Source: Cepaea nemoralis
Taxonomy: Eukaryota > Mollusca > Gastropoda > Stylommatophora > Helicidae
Reading direction: 5' to 3'
Length of the DNA: 64,000 bases
NCBI GenBank assembly: GCA_014155875.1
Contig: JACEFZ010014548.1
Location: 124,001-188,000, forward strand
Under the pieces are notes generated by a model that worked only from the letters and a program-made list of their open reading frames with translations, had not been told where the DNA came from and made no database searches. The translations under genes were made by a program, and so were the position numbers. Of this stretch, positions 41,006-52,773 are shown one piece after another (position 1 is the first letter of the stretch; every line of letters starts with the position of its first letter).

Positions 41006-42485
41006 CTGCTTTATTCATCTGTTCTCTCCCCTGGTCCTTCTGCTGAGTCATAATCAACTTCAGCTTGCCATCTTCCTGTGGTGGCAATGACTGTGCATCT
41101 TTCAGTCTCACCCTCGCTGAGTTTGGCTGTGTTCTGGTCATGCTATTAGTAGCATGGTAACTCTCTTCTTGTGGCTGAACTGGTGCCCCAGGCTTCTCAT
41201 GCCGTAATTTGGAAGTACTCAACACAGAAGACATAATCTTTCCTTTTGTGGGCCACAGCGTAGTGAAATTTTTGCTTCTGTCTTTGAGATATTTGACTGC
41301 TTTTAGGAGAGATTCAGGCTTGGCATTTTGACTCGTCTGTGCTACAACTTTGCTAATGAGCTGCTTGAGAATAGTCAACTGAGCCTTGTGCTTCCCTGTA
41401 TGATCCGTGTCATTGCCATTGTCTACACCTGGTGTGAATTCTGAATCATGTTGTTGTGTGGCAGCAGAAGGGAGACCAGCAGGTGATGAACAATCTACAG
41501 ACACAGCTGGCAGTATGACATCACGGCTGGACCCACACCCTTCTTTCAAGTCACGGTTAACGCTAGAAGGTGATGAAAGTGGAGAACCTGGATAGCTACA
41601 GTGCTCAGCATCTACACAGGCTTGGGGCAAACCCAGCTGGGAATGTGCAGGTTGGGCAGTCAAGCTTGTGGACTGTGACAGTGTGCCTTCAGTGATCTCA
41701 CAATCAGAAGGATGACAGTCAGGAGGTAAAATACTATACTGATCAACTGTAATTGTGAGCGCTGTCTCAGAGGATGAATCACAACCTTTTTCCATGTCCC
41801 ACGTTGGCATATGAGCAAACAATAAGTTTGAAACACTGCTAGCAAGTTGATCATTACAGACTAATCTCATGAGATCTGAAGAAACCGTTGACACAGCCAT
41901 ATGGGCATTATGAGGAACACAAGAATCATTTCTCTCTGGATTCAAATGTGGGCCTTGTGTTTGTGTAGGCATTAACTCTGTGACATCACTGGTAGAAAAC
42001 TCTACATCTGCCAATACATCCAGATGTTGAGATGGTACATGATTCACTATACCCCCAGTAGAGGCAGCATCATCCTGTGTGGTCACAATAACATCTCCCA
42101 CTGTGTGGCTGTCTAGTAAATTCTGGTCAAAATCATTGACACTGTCAAAGTCACCAAAATAGGAAATCAAATCAGATTCTTTAAGTGTACTTAAATGGTG
42201 ATCTTTTGCTCAGTCTCTGTTTCATAATCTTTAGTCCCTGCTTCCATACCTTTATCTGAGGGAGTTCCCGGCAAACTGTCATCTGAAACAGTCAAGTCAA
42301 TCAAGTCATGTGGCTCAATGCCGGCACCTGTATTCTGTGTCTTATGAATAACTGCTGGAGATTTGTTGCCATTCTCACTTTCAAGAGATGAGCTTGATTC
42401 TGTTGCATTCGCAGAGGAAGAGCCAGTAAGTACTATGATGTTAGGAGATGTTTCTACCACAGGTTTTGAGTGTCTGGTTTCATAC
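41006..42485 (-). CDS. Large exon of host gene: Ser/Thr-rich protein with SUMO-interaction-like motifs, frameshifted
   Basis: On the minus strand the acceptor TTTTTTTCCACAAG precedes G42485. The upstream exon leaves AG, and AG+G restores Arg. The first block reads YETRHSKPVVETSPNIIVLTGSS and later HDLIDLTVSDDS. Both hydrophobic cores are followed by Ser/Asp, as in SUMO-interaction motifs. It ends prematurely at a TAA near 42191. The frame one base over is then open for about 440 residues to the donor at 41006. An extra base in the TTTT at 42204-42207 would join the two. The second block is acidic, Ser/Thr-rich and largely disordered, then has KAQLTILKQLISKVVAQ and a Lys-rich segment. The identity is unrecognised. 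A Topors- or RNF-like SUMO-targeted factor is a guess only. Confidence 0.7.
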
Positions 42486-42616
42486 CTTGTGGAAAAAAAT
42501 TAACATTACATGTTGCATTAAACAATCTCCACATTCATAGCATTAAAACAAACATGTTATGGTCAACCCAGCTAAAAATAAGTACCAAGACATTTCTTGG
42601 GAAGTAAAGGCAGCTA
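42486..42616 (+). mobile_element. Intron start and SINE-4 tail fragment
   Basis: GGTCAACCCAGCTAAAAATA...CATTTCTTGGGAAGTAAAGG (about 42562-42612) matches the SINE-4 3' part at 15112-15168. It is interrupted by the IS630/Tc1-like element at the TA of GCAGCTA. Confidence 0.6.
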
Positions 42617-43317
42617 TAGTGTGTTTATTTTTGTCTGCCCCAATATAAAATTCCAAATCTCAGTAATCAACTGAAGGAAAATGATGAAATTTAGCATATA
42701 ACCATATCATTAAGTCCACCCAACAAAACAATTTTTGTTCTGGAGATTTTACAGCAGATTTCAAAGTTTGTTTATATGCGGTATATAATTTACGGGTCAG
42801 AGATGAAATTCATAATTTACAGCATAGCCAGACAATCAGCGTTCAATGTTGAATATTTTACGTTTTTCACGGGATTGGCCTTGTGCCAAGAACCCCGCGC
42901 ACTTTAAACTGGGACTTTTCAGAGGTGTCGTCAAACTGTGGGTTATTTCATGAAACCTGATTATTATTATCTTTTGTTTTTAAATCTTACCACTTATCGC
43001 TAACATTGAAATGTGTGAATATTTTTCAATGGGATTGAATGCGAAATTGTGTATACACTTCAAAGCATCGCTATGAAGCTTGTACACATATTTTTGTATA
43101 GAAGCTGATCGCAGGAAATTTTTATACTATTACAAATTCCAAAAAAAGAACAGTGCATGCATTGGGTTTGAGTAAACGGTCATTTCTTCGATAGGTGCCA
43201 GAATCTGGAATTAAACTACCACGAAATAACCAAACGGTAGGTAGAAAGGTTACTGTAGACAGCTTTGACAAAGATGTCATAAGGCGAGCTATTATAAAAA
43301 TGCTTTTAAAAGTCGCT

Positions 43318-43545
43318 TAAAAGTCGACAGGGTCGACTTCATTGCACCAGGTTCTATCCCATATGACTCGGTCTCTTTCCCAGCATGGAAAGCATCGCAC
43401 AAAGCACGAACTCTGCAGCTCTAGCGACGACCCACAGGAGTCTGCGAAAAATTTAACTCGTGAACAGAAGGATGCGGCCCGGAATCGAACTCACAACCTT
43501 TGGAGCCCGAGTCAAAAGGCTTGACCACTTCGCCACGGACTCCTA
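43318..43545 (-). mobile_element. SINE-5 (tRNA-Ser/Leu-like) in the IS630-like element
   Basis: On the minus strand, GGAGTCCGTGGCGAAGTGGTCAAGCC...GGCTCCAAAGGTTGTGAGTTCGATTCCGGGCC. The A box (TGGCGAAGTGG) and B box (GAGTTCGATTCC) are well preserved. The body TCGTCGCTAGAGCTGCAGAG...GAAAGAGACCGAGTCATATGGG is as in the other copies. Confidence 0.88.
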
Positions 43546-43574
43546 AAATTATAAAAATTTTGGATTTTTATAAA

Positions 43575-44463
43575 AATGCTGGATGCCAAAGAAACAGTGA
43601 CTGTAAGAAAACTTAGGGTTTGGTTAAGAAAGAACAATAACATAGAGCTATCCAAAACAACTTTGTGGCAAATTATAAGGACATTATCTTCACTTTTAGA
43701 AAGTACAAGGGAGGTAGAAATATTCTTTGCGAACAGCCGCATTTAGGAGCCATGAGAAGCAGATACCTACTGTGAAATGCGCAAAGACAATTATGGCATA
43801 GTGTATCTGGATTAAATGTGGATCAATGCGCACCACACAAGTGATAAGCAATGGCAATCAGTGGATGGACAGAAAAAGCGATATGTGCCCAGTAGTATAG
43901 GATAGCTTTTGGTCATGGCCCATGCTGGTAATACGCATAATGGCTTACAACAGAATGCTGGGCTCGTGTTCGTATCAAAGCATACAGACAATAGGGATTA
44001 TCATAATAAGATGAATGGTAATGTATTTAGAGATTGGCTCGAGAATACTGTGCTTCCATCCTTAGATAGACCATCGTGTCCAATTATGGACAATGCATAA
44101 TATCAATGTTGTTGCCCAAGAAGACAAAATACCTACAGCATTGAGCACAAAGGGAGCAATAAAGATATGGCTCCGAATGGAAAACATACCATTTCCAGAA
44201 AGGTATTTCTAGCTAGAATTGTTGTCCCTTGTAAAACAGATGCCAAAAAAGCAAGAAATATCAAATCGACAAGTTGATAGAAGAGCATCGTTATGCTTGC
44301 TTGAGACTTCCGCTATACTACTCTCATTTTAACCCTATAGAACTTGTGTGGGCTAAAATTAAAGGACAGGTGGCAGCTGACAATGCTATATTCAAATTGT
44401 CTGACGTCAAGATACAAATCCAGTCCGCGCTATTAAATATTGATAAAAGTTACTGGAAAATGT
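43575..44463 (+). pseudogene. IS630/Tc1-like DDE transposase, many stops
   Basis: The N-terminal HTH-type part reads MLDAKETVTVRKLRVWLRKNNNIELSKTTLWQII. The first catalytic Asp is in GIVYLD followed by a stop where D-E-T-W is usual (about 43797-43818). SIG.LLVMAHAGNTHNGL, then the second Asp in SCPIMDNA (about 44075-44098). The third acidic residue is in YYSHFNPIELVWAKIKG (44315-44370), DD(34)E-like. Such enzymes excise and reinsert at TA. At least six stops or frameshifts make this copy inactive. Confidence 0.88.
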
Positions 44464-45385
44464 GAGGACCATGTGTTGAAAGAGGAAGAGGACTATTGCA
44501 GAAAGGATGGATTGAATTTTATGCAACCGAGAGCAGTCATCAACCTACTGGAATCGTCAGACACAGATTAAGGTCTGAGCCGATCACAGACCTTAATCCG
44601 CGTGCACGCTTACTGGGATATTTTTCTTCAACCATTCAGACAAATTGCAGGCCCTAAACATTACAGCATCAGCACAATGTCAATGGCAACAGTTTGTATT
44701 CCACAGTGATGAATTTTCAATTCCGCAAGCCCTCAGCGGTGACAAACTGGCATTGAAAAAAAACAAAAACAAACACACTAAGCGCATTGAATACCAACAG
44801 AAGAGTAACATTGCGGTGGAAACTGACATATTGTGGCATAACAAGAAACGTGAGAGCAAACACGTCGTCAAATTAGGGGACAACACATGTGCATAAGAAT
44901 CAATCTATAAACTACAATGAAAAGAGGACCATCATCTTGGTCGTTAAGAAGAAAGCCCACTACAGAGACACTGACAACTATTTGCATAGTGCAAAACAGG
45001 TAATCATGTTCCGTCCCTGAACAGCAGAGTAGACAATCTTTCACGAAGACTCAAAGCGGGTCTGTCACCCATGTGTACGTGTGAACAAACTACACAGACA
45101 GCTGAACAGATCCTTAAAAATGGACACATGATGACTAAATTGCGGTATCATTTCTGGTCACTCCATACGCACAGCTATTTTTTCACAAACTCAATATAAA
45201 AAACTAAATGCATCCTAGTAACATGAATACTTGTGTACAATTACTAACCAGCAGCTGAAGAAACAAGAAGGAAATGAAAAATAACGGTAAGAAATATATT
45301 CCTTCTACTTTCCTGTCAATTTACACATTGTTTACCCCATGCCTCTGTAAATTCTCTGTCTTTACTAATATTACACATTGCACCC

Positions 45386-45591
45386 CTCTTGGGAGTCTCC
45401 GTGGTGAAGTGGTCAAGCCGTCTGACTCGGGCTCCGAAGGTTGTATGTTCGATTCCTTCATTACACGAGTGCATTTTTTCGGAGTTTGTGCTTTGTGCGA
45501 CGCTTTCCGCCCTGCGGAAAGAGACTGGGCCATATGGGATAAAAACTCGGTGAAATGCAGTCGACCCTGTAGGTTTAAGCTACTTTTTTTT
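45386..45591 (+). mobile_element. SINE-5 copy with its own target duplication, inside the transposon
   Basis: Flanked by ATTGCACCC at 45377-45385 and 45592-45600. The head GAGTCTCCGTGGTGAAGTGGTCAAGCCGTCTGACTC, the B box GTTCGATTCC, and the tail AAGCTACTTTTTTTT. The same SINE sits at the homologous position of the deletion copy (60413-60660), so it predates the copying of the transposon. Confidence 0.9.
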
Positions 45592-45856
45592 ATTGCACCC
45601 ACTCCCATATGAATCTGGCTACGCCTTGTACTTGTGTCCTTACCATAAATAACGGGTTTACTGTAACACTAATTTGTTAGCGTGATTTCACTACATTTTC
45701 CCCAAAACATCAAAGAAATGTCGCTGCTTTCGATGATTTAAGTTGCTTTTGGACCTATCAAAGACATATTCCTTGGCAGGAAAAATTTCATAACGATGCA
45801 ACAGAGTTTTCAAAATAATTGATCGTGAATTATGGCATTCATTTCTGGACATACTA

Positions 45857-46640
45857 TAATATTGACACCACTCACTGAGTGTGGGTTGATCTAACACAAA
45901 ATGGGTCTAGCACCATATGCCCACTGTGTCTTAAGACATGGACAAGTGTCCTCAGTTACTTCATCATTTACTATATATTCTACATTAACATTTCAGTGGT
46001 TTCAAGCACAGCAAAGTGTCCTCAGTTACTTCATCATTTACTATATATTCTACATTAACATTTCAGTGGTTTCAAGCACAGCAAAGCAACAGAGTTTACA
46101 ACATTTAACAGGAAACAATAAAACAGACACCTAATTTCAACACAACTAGAATTAATTTTTAAAATGTATCTTCATATGAATGTAAAGCAATTAGTATAAG
46201 ATTCCACAATATCTACAAATAAATTAAACATTGAATATTTTCAATGTGTAGTTTCTAGTCCATGGTTTAATAAGGTGGCAATATCTTTTCCCATCTCATT
46301 TCCATGAAAACAAACCTCAGAAATGATAAAGCATCTATTTTATGAATGAAGCAGGATCAACCCTAGAGCTGTATTGATTGCAAAGAAGAATTCTGCCACT
46401 CCCCAGATCTGTCTTAGTAAGTAGGACAAGTAAACACTACATTCTATTGCAGAACTTTAATATTTTTGTTGTCACATTTCCAAACTTTATTTACTGCCTA
46501 AACAAAGTAAAAAAAATGTATAAACAGGAAAGTCCATGTTTATTATTTGTGATGAACAATCAATGTTACTGCACATGTCAGTACTCTGTCCCTTCCAGCA
46601 AGAGTTGAAAGGAGTGGATGTGGATTGTTCTTGTTGCAGG
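45857..46640. repeat. Intron with a 70-bp direct duplication
   Basis: GTGTCCTCAGTTACTTCATC begins at 45946 and again at 46016. The two 70-bp copies are identical by eye and end in CAAGCACAGCAAA. The rest has no feature. Confidence 0.9.
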
Positions 46641-46805
46641 CTGGTTAGCTTGGTGATTAACTGTCCTCACATGTGGTCAGCGTGACCAGACATAATGAAT
46701 TCCCCACTCCAACAGCCACAGGAGTAAAGAGGAATCAAGAAATGCCACTAAGCACCAAGCTGTCATTTACTGCCCAATATATATCCCCTCTGTGTGTATC
46801 ACTAA
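46641..46805 (+). mobile_element. Probable tRNA-derived SINE
   Basis: GCTGGTTAGCTTGGTGATTAACTG is A-box-like. There is no clear B box, and the SINE-4-like body is CAGCCACAGGAG...AAATGCCACTAAGCACC. Low-confidence relative of SINE-4. Confidence 0.4.
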
Positions 46806-48699
46806 AATTTGTTTACAAGTTAGTTGCATGTCCTTTATAGGATACTGCACCCAACCCCAGCATTTACTGGCTAATTGTTATTCACTAGGCAACAGATCAG
46901 TGGTTTTCCATTGATTTCTGAACAGCTGACATCTCTACCATGGAAATCAGTATAAAGCAGTTTGCTTCCAAATCACTCACGGCCGATTTTGAGCCCTCAA
47001 CTCGGTATGTCGAGGAATTATGCAACTGGGCATCCCACTTTCCCCTAAAGCCACATTTATAATTAATGAACTTAAAAAAAATATCCAATGATGCAAATTT
47101 TAACATAAAAATTCATGTTTATCTGATTAATAATGCCTCTTTTTGCAAATACGACATGTGGTTCTAAGTTATTCGGCTTTGTTTACAGAAAAACAGGATG
47201 GTGGCGCTCTCACAGGTTGTTTGCCTTGTTAAAAAAGAGGCAGCGGGTTGCTTGACATGTAACAGGGTTCATGAATTTGCAGAAGAGGGTTGCCATTCAA
47301 AAAATGTTGAGAAGCTTTAAATAATGATCTGACATTTCAATATCGTTTATATGAGACTGAATATGATAGAAATAGAAAAGTAAAGTAAACAGAGGAAGGA
47401 TGGGAAGAGTGAGGATGAAGTAAGGAGTTAAGAAGAAAGAGGGAAAATTACTGTACAATTTGTATAAGTTGTATTACAACTGATTTACATTTCTTTATCC
47501 TCAACAGATCTTTTAAAATTGTAATAGGCGAATCTGCAACCAGGTTTTGGCATCCTATGTTGATTATAAATGGTCCTCTTGTTTGTTCTCCTGAAGACAG
47601 CTGTTGTTTGGCACTGCATCAACTCATTGAGATCTCTACAACATTTAAACATACATTTAGAGTGGAAGCACAACAGAAACATTCAAACATGTATTTATGT
47701 ATACATGAACAACAACTATGCTAAAGTAATCATACAGCTCTACTCTACTTCTTAGAGAACACAGTTCTAACATGATTTATCCTGCTATGAAAATTCAACA
47801 ACTAAAGAAGCTGAAAAGAGCAACAGTTATGCTAAATCAGCATGATGTTACTTCATAGTCACAACTGTATTTGTTCCAGACAACCACAGATCTTGTATGT
47901 TCCAAGTCCTAAAAGATTTGTATAGTCTGCATGTTTTTGCCAGTAACACAACTAAGGTGATCTGTAAAGAATTGCGTAATATGAATGCCCAGCAATTTTT
48001 GTAGGTACACTGTTTTCATTTGCTCTGAGCTATTTCATTTGTTATAAAGTCAAACTTGACAACTGGCAAACTTTAAAGGAAAAGAGAAAGGGGAAGACAG
48101 GTAAATACCTGAATAATTTTATCACATGACATAATGGGACGAGAATTCTCCATGTGCTTACTGGTTTTGCAGATGGCTTTATCACTTCTCGATCTCACTA
48201 CAGCATACATGTCACACTTCTTTGCTACCAATCTAACATCACTCCCATCAAGGCACACCAAAAACAATTCTTAATCCTTTGTTAGTTCTTTTGCCTGTGA
48301 TGCCGATGCAGTATTTCAGTTTCTGAGACAAGCTGTTTATATGCCACTTTTCTGTTATGTTCAGATGAAGCAGAAGGTATTTTTTTCTTCTTGATCCATG
48401 TATTATGAAAATGTGCAACAATGAAGCTCAAAAGCCCTGATTTCTGCTGCAGTGATTGCAAAATGGTCTAGGACTCACATCCAGGCACATTCATATGATG
48501 CCTCAGGAATTGTACATGTTCCTGAGATTTAGACTGGAATTTGTTTGATGGTGTTACATCAAAGGCTCTTAATACTGTTTATTCTAATTTATTTTAAATA
48601 GCTTCCACTGTTGATTCAGGAGTCAAGATATGCAAAGATTCTTGATTGAGATGATTTGTCTGTTGACATTATCTCCATTTATTATTTTGTAATGGTTTT
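46806..48699. other. Intron, no supportable gene
   Basis: AT-rich. A minus-strand frame at 48250-48108 ends in CAG|GTATTTACC and looks faintly exon-like (VRLVAKKCDMYAVVRSRSDK), but its acceptor is poor and its phase does not fit the neighbouring exons. 47485-47682 minus holds a short frame of unknown meaning. No repeat was identified. Confidence 0.4.
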
Positions 48700-49080
48700 T
48701 ACAGACAGAACAAACTCTTCTAACCCCTTAGTACTATTTGATGAGGACCATAACATACGGATATCGTCTTCTGAAATTGGATTTTCACCAATTGAAGAAA
48801 ATTGGCTAATAAAGACGATAAAACAAATAAAATTGAAATATTTTGGTCACTTGAAACGTCACAAAAGTTTGGAGAGAACAATAATCGAGAGGTAAGGGTA
48901 TATGCCTGAGAAGAGAGGAAGAGGAAGGCCAAAGAGAAGATGGGAGCAGGATGTGGAGGATGATCTCCAGATAGGTGTAACGGACGCGGGACATCTTGCT
49001 TATGATTGAGAGGTATTCCAGAAGGATTATTATGGGAGCGAGATTTAGCAAAGGACATGCTACTGAATGAATGAATGGAT
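48700..49080 (+). mobile_element. LINE 3' fragment with (ATGA)n tail
   Basis: ENWLIKTIKQIKLKYFGHLKRHKSLERTIIE, then KRGRGRPKRRWEQDVEDDLQ and SLLMI..EVFQKDYYGSEI. This is the usual LINE C-terminus followed by ATGAATGAATGAATGG at 49065-49080. The tail type is shared with LINE-Z, but the protein differs. Confidence 0.75.
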
Positions 49081-49685
49081 TAAAATTTTCATTTTTAACA
49101 TTTTATGTTATTTCCCATAACATTTTCAGCACAAATGTTGAACAGAGATGGGGAGAGGATACAGCTAATTGACAAAGATGACTGACAGGCTCAACCTTTT
49201 CTTTAACTGTCCAACGAAAAGCTATATGGCAAAAGACAAAAAACCAGTTAAACTGTCTAGAGCAGGCTAGAGTCATTTCAATCCCCAGCATGTACCCCTT
49301 GAGTAGGTACCTCTCAATCATGTGAAACAATCAGTCATTGGCCTTCCTTTTACAGATGCACTTTAAAACACTGGAAGAGCTAGTCCTACTATCCTGAACA
49401 GATACTAACACATTGGGTCCATGGAACAGCTGCAGAAGATCTGAACATTCGTAAAACTGGACACTCAGGTAGCAAGAGCTGCAGAATTTGGAACAACAAA
49501 CATTTTTAGACAAAGACACAGACTGACCTCAAAATTAGTCCTAAAGAGCAGTGGAAATAAACACAAGCAAGAAAGATGAATATAATAAAACATCCACAAC
49601 TTTAAAACGAGGCAATATTAGGAAACATTTTCTATAAATATTTTCACTGTACAGGGAGAACAGATGTGGAAACTACACATCCCTG
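49081..49685. other. Intron, no gene
   Basis: No coding or repeat feature could be supported. Confidence 0.4.
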
Positions 49686-51435
49686 AAGCACACCTCTCTT
49701 AATAGGCTGATGTTGACCTATTTCATTATCAATCTTTATAGCAGCTGTTTACAATATACATTTTTTAGAAGTCTTAGGTCTTTCCCATTAATTTGTAGGT
49801 CTGTAAGCATCTGCATTAAGCTGACATGTCTTATTTTATCGAAAGCCTTTGTGTAGTCAATGAAAGCAAAGATGATGTCTGTTTACTTGTGTTGAATGTA
49901 ATATTCTCAGCAAATACACAGCATATACTGCTGCCCTTGCCTTCTAAAAGCCCACATTGTTCTTCCCCTATTGTATATTTTTTGTTTGCGTGATGATTCT
50001 AAGAAACATCTTTGTGATGTGGCTTATTATGCTAATTGTTCAATGTTGATCACATTCCAAGGCTCCTGATTTCTTTGGGTTTTGAAATATTGTCTGGTGA
50101 CCTGGTCTATTCCATATTCTTCTAAGACAATGATCATTTCTGTTGTGATGATGTCTGAACACGGGGTCTTGCCAGTTTTCATATGATTAAGAGCATTCTG
50201 AACCTCCATCCTCATAATTGATGGCCCATTATTATTCAGAAAAACATACTGTTCCTCTCTTGAATTGTCATAAAAGTTTTTCACATAATCTGACCATGCA
50301 TGTAAAATCTGATCTTTTTCTACATTTTTCCATCTTTATTTTTAGGCAATCATTGATGTGTGTGTTCTTTTCTTAATTATGTCATTAATTGTTTTGTGCA
50401 TTAATTTGATATTCTGCACTTTGTGCTGGTTTTCAAGTTCCCCCAAGCCATGCTTCTTTTGCCTCAGCACAATTTCCTAATTTTCCTGTGAATCTCTTCA
50501 TATTTTTTCACGGTTATTTTTGTTACCTCTTCTGATTTCCATTAGTTTTAAGATATCTTCGGTCATCCATTTCTTATGTCCCATCATCTTCATTTTTGGG
50601 ATAGTTGTTTCTGCAGCCTGGCTGATTGAATTCTTCAATATTTCCCATTGGTCACTGACATCTTGAAATAGAATATCCAGATTGGCCAATGCATCAGATC
50701 TGTTCTTAACCTCTATGTTGAATGTATCTTTTATCTCCTCACTCTTCAGTGCATATAGATCAAATTTTATGCTTCTTGGTGTATATTTGCTCTTTAATTA
50801 TGTATATTGCTTATGACTAATCTGTGGTTGCAATAGCGGTCTGTATTTGGCAGTTTCTGTGTCTTAAGACATTTCAAAATCTGTTGATTAGGATGTAATC
50901 AATCTGGTTTCTGATCATATTGTGAGGACTTCATGTCCATAATCTCCCTGGATGTCGATACAGGTGTTTCTAATAATCTTATCATTCTATTTTGCCCACT
51001 GTACAAGTCTGCAACCTCCTTCATTCCATTCCCCTAATCCATACTTGCCTACATTGTGTCCATCTTGTTGATTTCCAACTTTAGCATTAAAGTCACCCAT
51101 TATATTAAATTCTGAATGCTTGCATTTCTCGAAGACATTCTCCAAATTATTTAAAAAATTTATCGATGATGCCATCACTGCTGTCTGTTGGTGGTGCATA
51201 AACTTGTATGATGGTGAGATCAAAAGGTTTGCCACTTTACCAGTAATATACTGCCTGACACAGCCCATTAACCCTCGATAGATTTTGATATCTCTAGATC
51301 CATTATAAATTCTACCTCTTTTTTCTTTCTGCCAGAACGGATTATTTTATATTCCTCAGATGATGATATTCCCACTCCTTTCCATCTGGTCTCACATATA
51401 CCTAAAATGTTAACATTCAGTTTTCTCATTTCTTG
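49686..51435 (-). mobile_element. LINE (endonuclease to RT N-terminus), degraded
   Basis: On the minus strand: ..GICETRWKGVGISSSEEY-like start (51400-51340), NIMGDFNAKVGNQQDGHNVGKYGLGEWNEGGCRLVQWAK (51105-50987, endonuclease DFN), WMTEDILKLMEIRRGNKN (50560-50510), EVQNALNHMKTGKTPCSDIITTEMIIVLEEYG (50205-50100, RT entry), and a KAFD-like block near 49870-49830. The 3' half of RT is missing. The domain style is that of LINE-G. Confidence 0.8.
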
Positions 51436-51589
51436 CTTGATATTGGATAGTTTGCCATCCCCAATCAGTTCTGTTGCACTCAGTCACTTGCTGATGGCCT
51501 GGAGTCACCTGGTGCACATGACTACCCCTACCAGGTGAGACTGCTCCTGTGGAGCATCCATTTATACCATTTCTCTGTTTGGGTACATT

Positions 51590-51805
51590 TTGAGAAGAGA
51601 AACTAGAGAACTTGGTAATAACTGGCATAATTCAGAGGAAAATGAACAAGGGGAAGGCAGAGAAATAAGTACATGTATCTGAATGACTTGACCACATGGC
51701 ATGGTCAATGCAAGAACACAGAGCTGACCCATGTCTCTGGTGATCGTGTAAGATGCCAAAACATGACCGCCCATGCTTAATGGCATGGCATAAGATGATG
51801 ATTAG
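51590..51805 (+). mobile_element. LINE-R-like 3' end fragment
   Basis: RRETRELGNNWHN-like coding (RRE.LE.LV.TGKI equivalent), CATGGCATGGTCAATGCAAG and a tail AAGATGATGATTAGG, as in other LINE-R/B ends. Confidence 0.6.
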
Positions 51806-52645
51806 GAAACTTATCCCCATTATCCTGTCAGCTTCAGGTAAGGAAGAGACGTGCAAGTTTTAGTGTGCTTCATGCATGGTGGTACTTGTAGCCTTAGATA
51901 CTCTACTCACTCCCCAGTGGCAGGACAACCTCTTGCCATTTCTGTCATGTAAGTGCTAAAACTTAACCGGGCCTTGTGTTATAACCTTGTTAAAGCGTGA
52001 AGCCACCTGGTTTGGTTATTCTTAATGTAACCTTAACGCTGGTGATGTTTCTACTTGCTTTCTGATAGTGTTTCAGTTTGTCTCTTCTCATTATTTTTAG
52101 AATTCTGTCAGGCATTTTATTTTAGCTTTCAATTGTTAACGTTTTGAGAGTTGTTATCAATCTTGAAGCAAATTTGGTGTCCAGACTGCAATGATTTTGT
52201 ATATTGTACTCTTTAGACAAGCAATGCATCTAATTCTGTATCTTCTAGCTGTATAGCCAGAGCATCTTTCATTGTAGACAAAGTGGTAGTTGACTGCCTT
52301 CATTCTCATGTGATGTCCAAAACTTTGTCTGTCTTTTTCATATTTATGACCAACAAAATATCCTGGTATTTGGCAAATCAAGATACATGTGTTTTTGTCA
52401 ATCCATGTAATACCAACAGCTTACTTTCCTCTACACTCTTGTACGGATGCAGCAAGAAAGAAGTAAATATTAGTCCATCTGCTCTCAGAACTATTCACTA
52501 TATGAGCTGTAGTAGATACTGTTTTCCAGTAATTTATTGCTCACTACAAAGAAAAACATAACAACATGGGGCTAGCATCATGTGCCCACAATTCCTTAAT
52601 ACAAAGATTCCATTCACTTAGAAAATGAAAAAAAAAACAACTAAC
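51806..52645. other. Intron, possible LINE remnant on minus strand
   Basis: A minus frame (52381-52157) encodes CSGYTARRYRIRCIACLKSTIYKIIAVWTPNLLQD, and sequence near 52100 encodes RILKIMRRDKLKHYQ. These are vaguely LINE-like but not assignable. There is no exon with acceptable splice sites apart from the one at 52646. Confidence 0.35.
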
Positions 52646-52773
52646 CTGACGTGTAGATCAAAAGTAGAACGCTGTCTCTGTCTGGGTTCCGGTCGACTGT
52701 ACGGATGAACTCTGGACTTTCTACCTTCTGTTCTTAGATATGACCTTCTGTCATGATAAGACTCCCTATCCTC
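52646..52773 (-). CDS. Exon of host gene (Arg/Ser-rich)
   Basis: On the minus strand, acceptor TTATTTTTTAAG precedes 52773 and donor GTCAG|GTTAGT follows 52646. The 128-nt exon encodes EDRESYHDRRSYLRTEGRKS and then HPYSRPEPRQRQRSTFDLHV. It leaves AG, which pairs with G42485 of the next exon to give Arg, so the phase is consistent. RS/R-rich composition suggests a nuclear protein. The gene extends to the right beyond this exon, but no further upstream exon is recognised in the window. Confidence 0.62.

Larger units (their letters stand above)
42617..45856 (+). mobile_element. IS630/Tc1-mariner-like transposon, about 3.24 kb, carrying SINE-5
   Basis: The ends are TA|TAGTGTGTTTATTTTT at the left and, inverted, TA|TAGTATGTCCAGAAATG at the right. 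TA lies on both sides as the target duplication. A reverse-oriented deletion derivative with the same two ends is at 60124-61571, which confirms the boundaries. It contains a broken DDE transposase (43575-44463) and two SINE-5 copies (about 43318-43545 minus, 45386-45591 plus). The short terminal repeats are only about 8-10 bp. Confidence 0.85.

Noticed and set aside
41407..41595. Plus-strand frame opposite the large exon
   Set aside because: Antisense shadow of the Ser-rich coding exon.
45691..45897. 68-residue minus-strand frame, considered as a fragment of another transposase
   Set aside because: No catalytic motif. It lies in the terminal region of the IS630-like element and is likely chance.
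48108..48267. Candidate host exon ending CAG|GTATTTACC on the minus strand
   Set aside because: Poor acceptor, a stop just upstream, and a phase that does not fit exons at 52646 and 42485.
52157..52381. Minus-strand frame with IRCIACLKSTIYKIIAVW
   Set aside because: Possible LINE remnant, but too short to assign. No splice sites consistent with the host gene.
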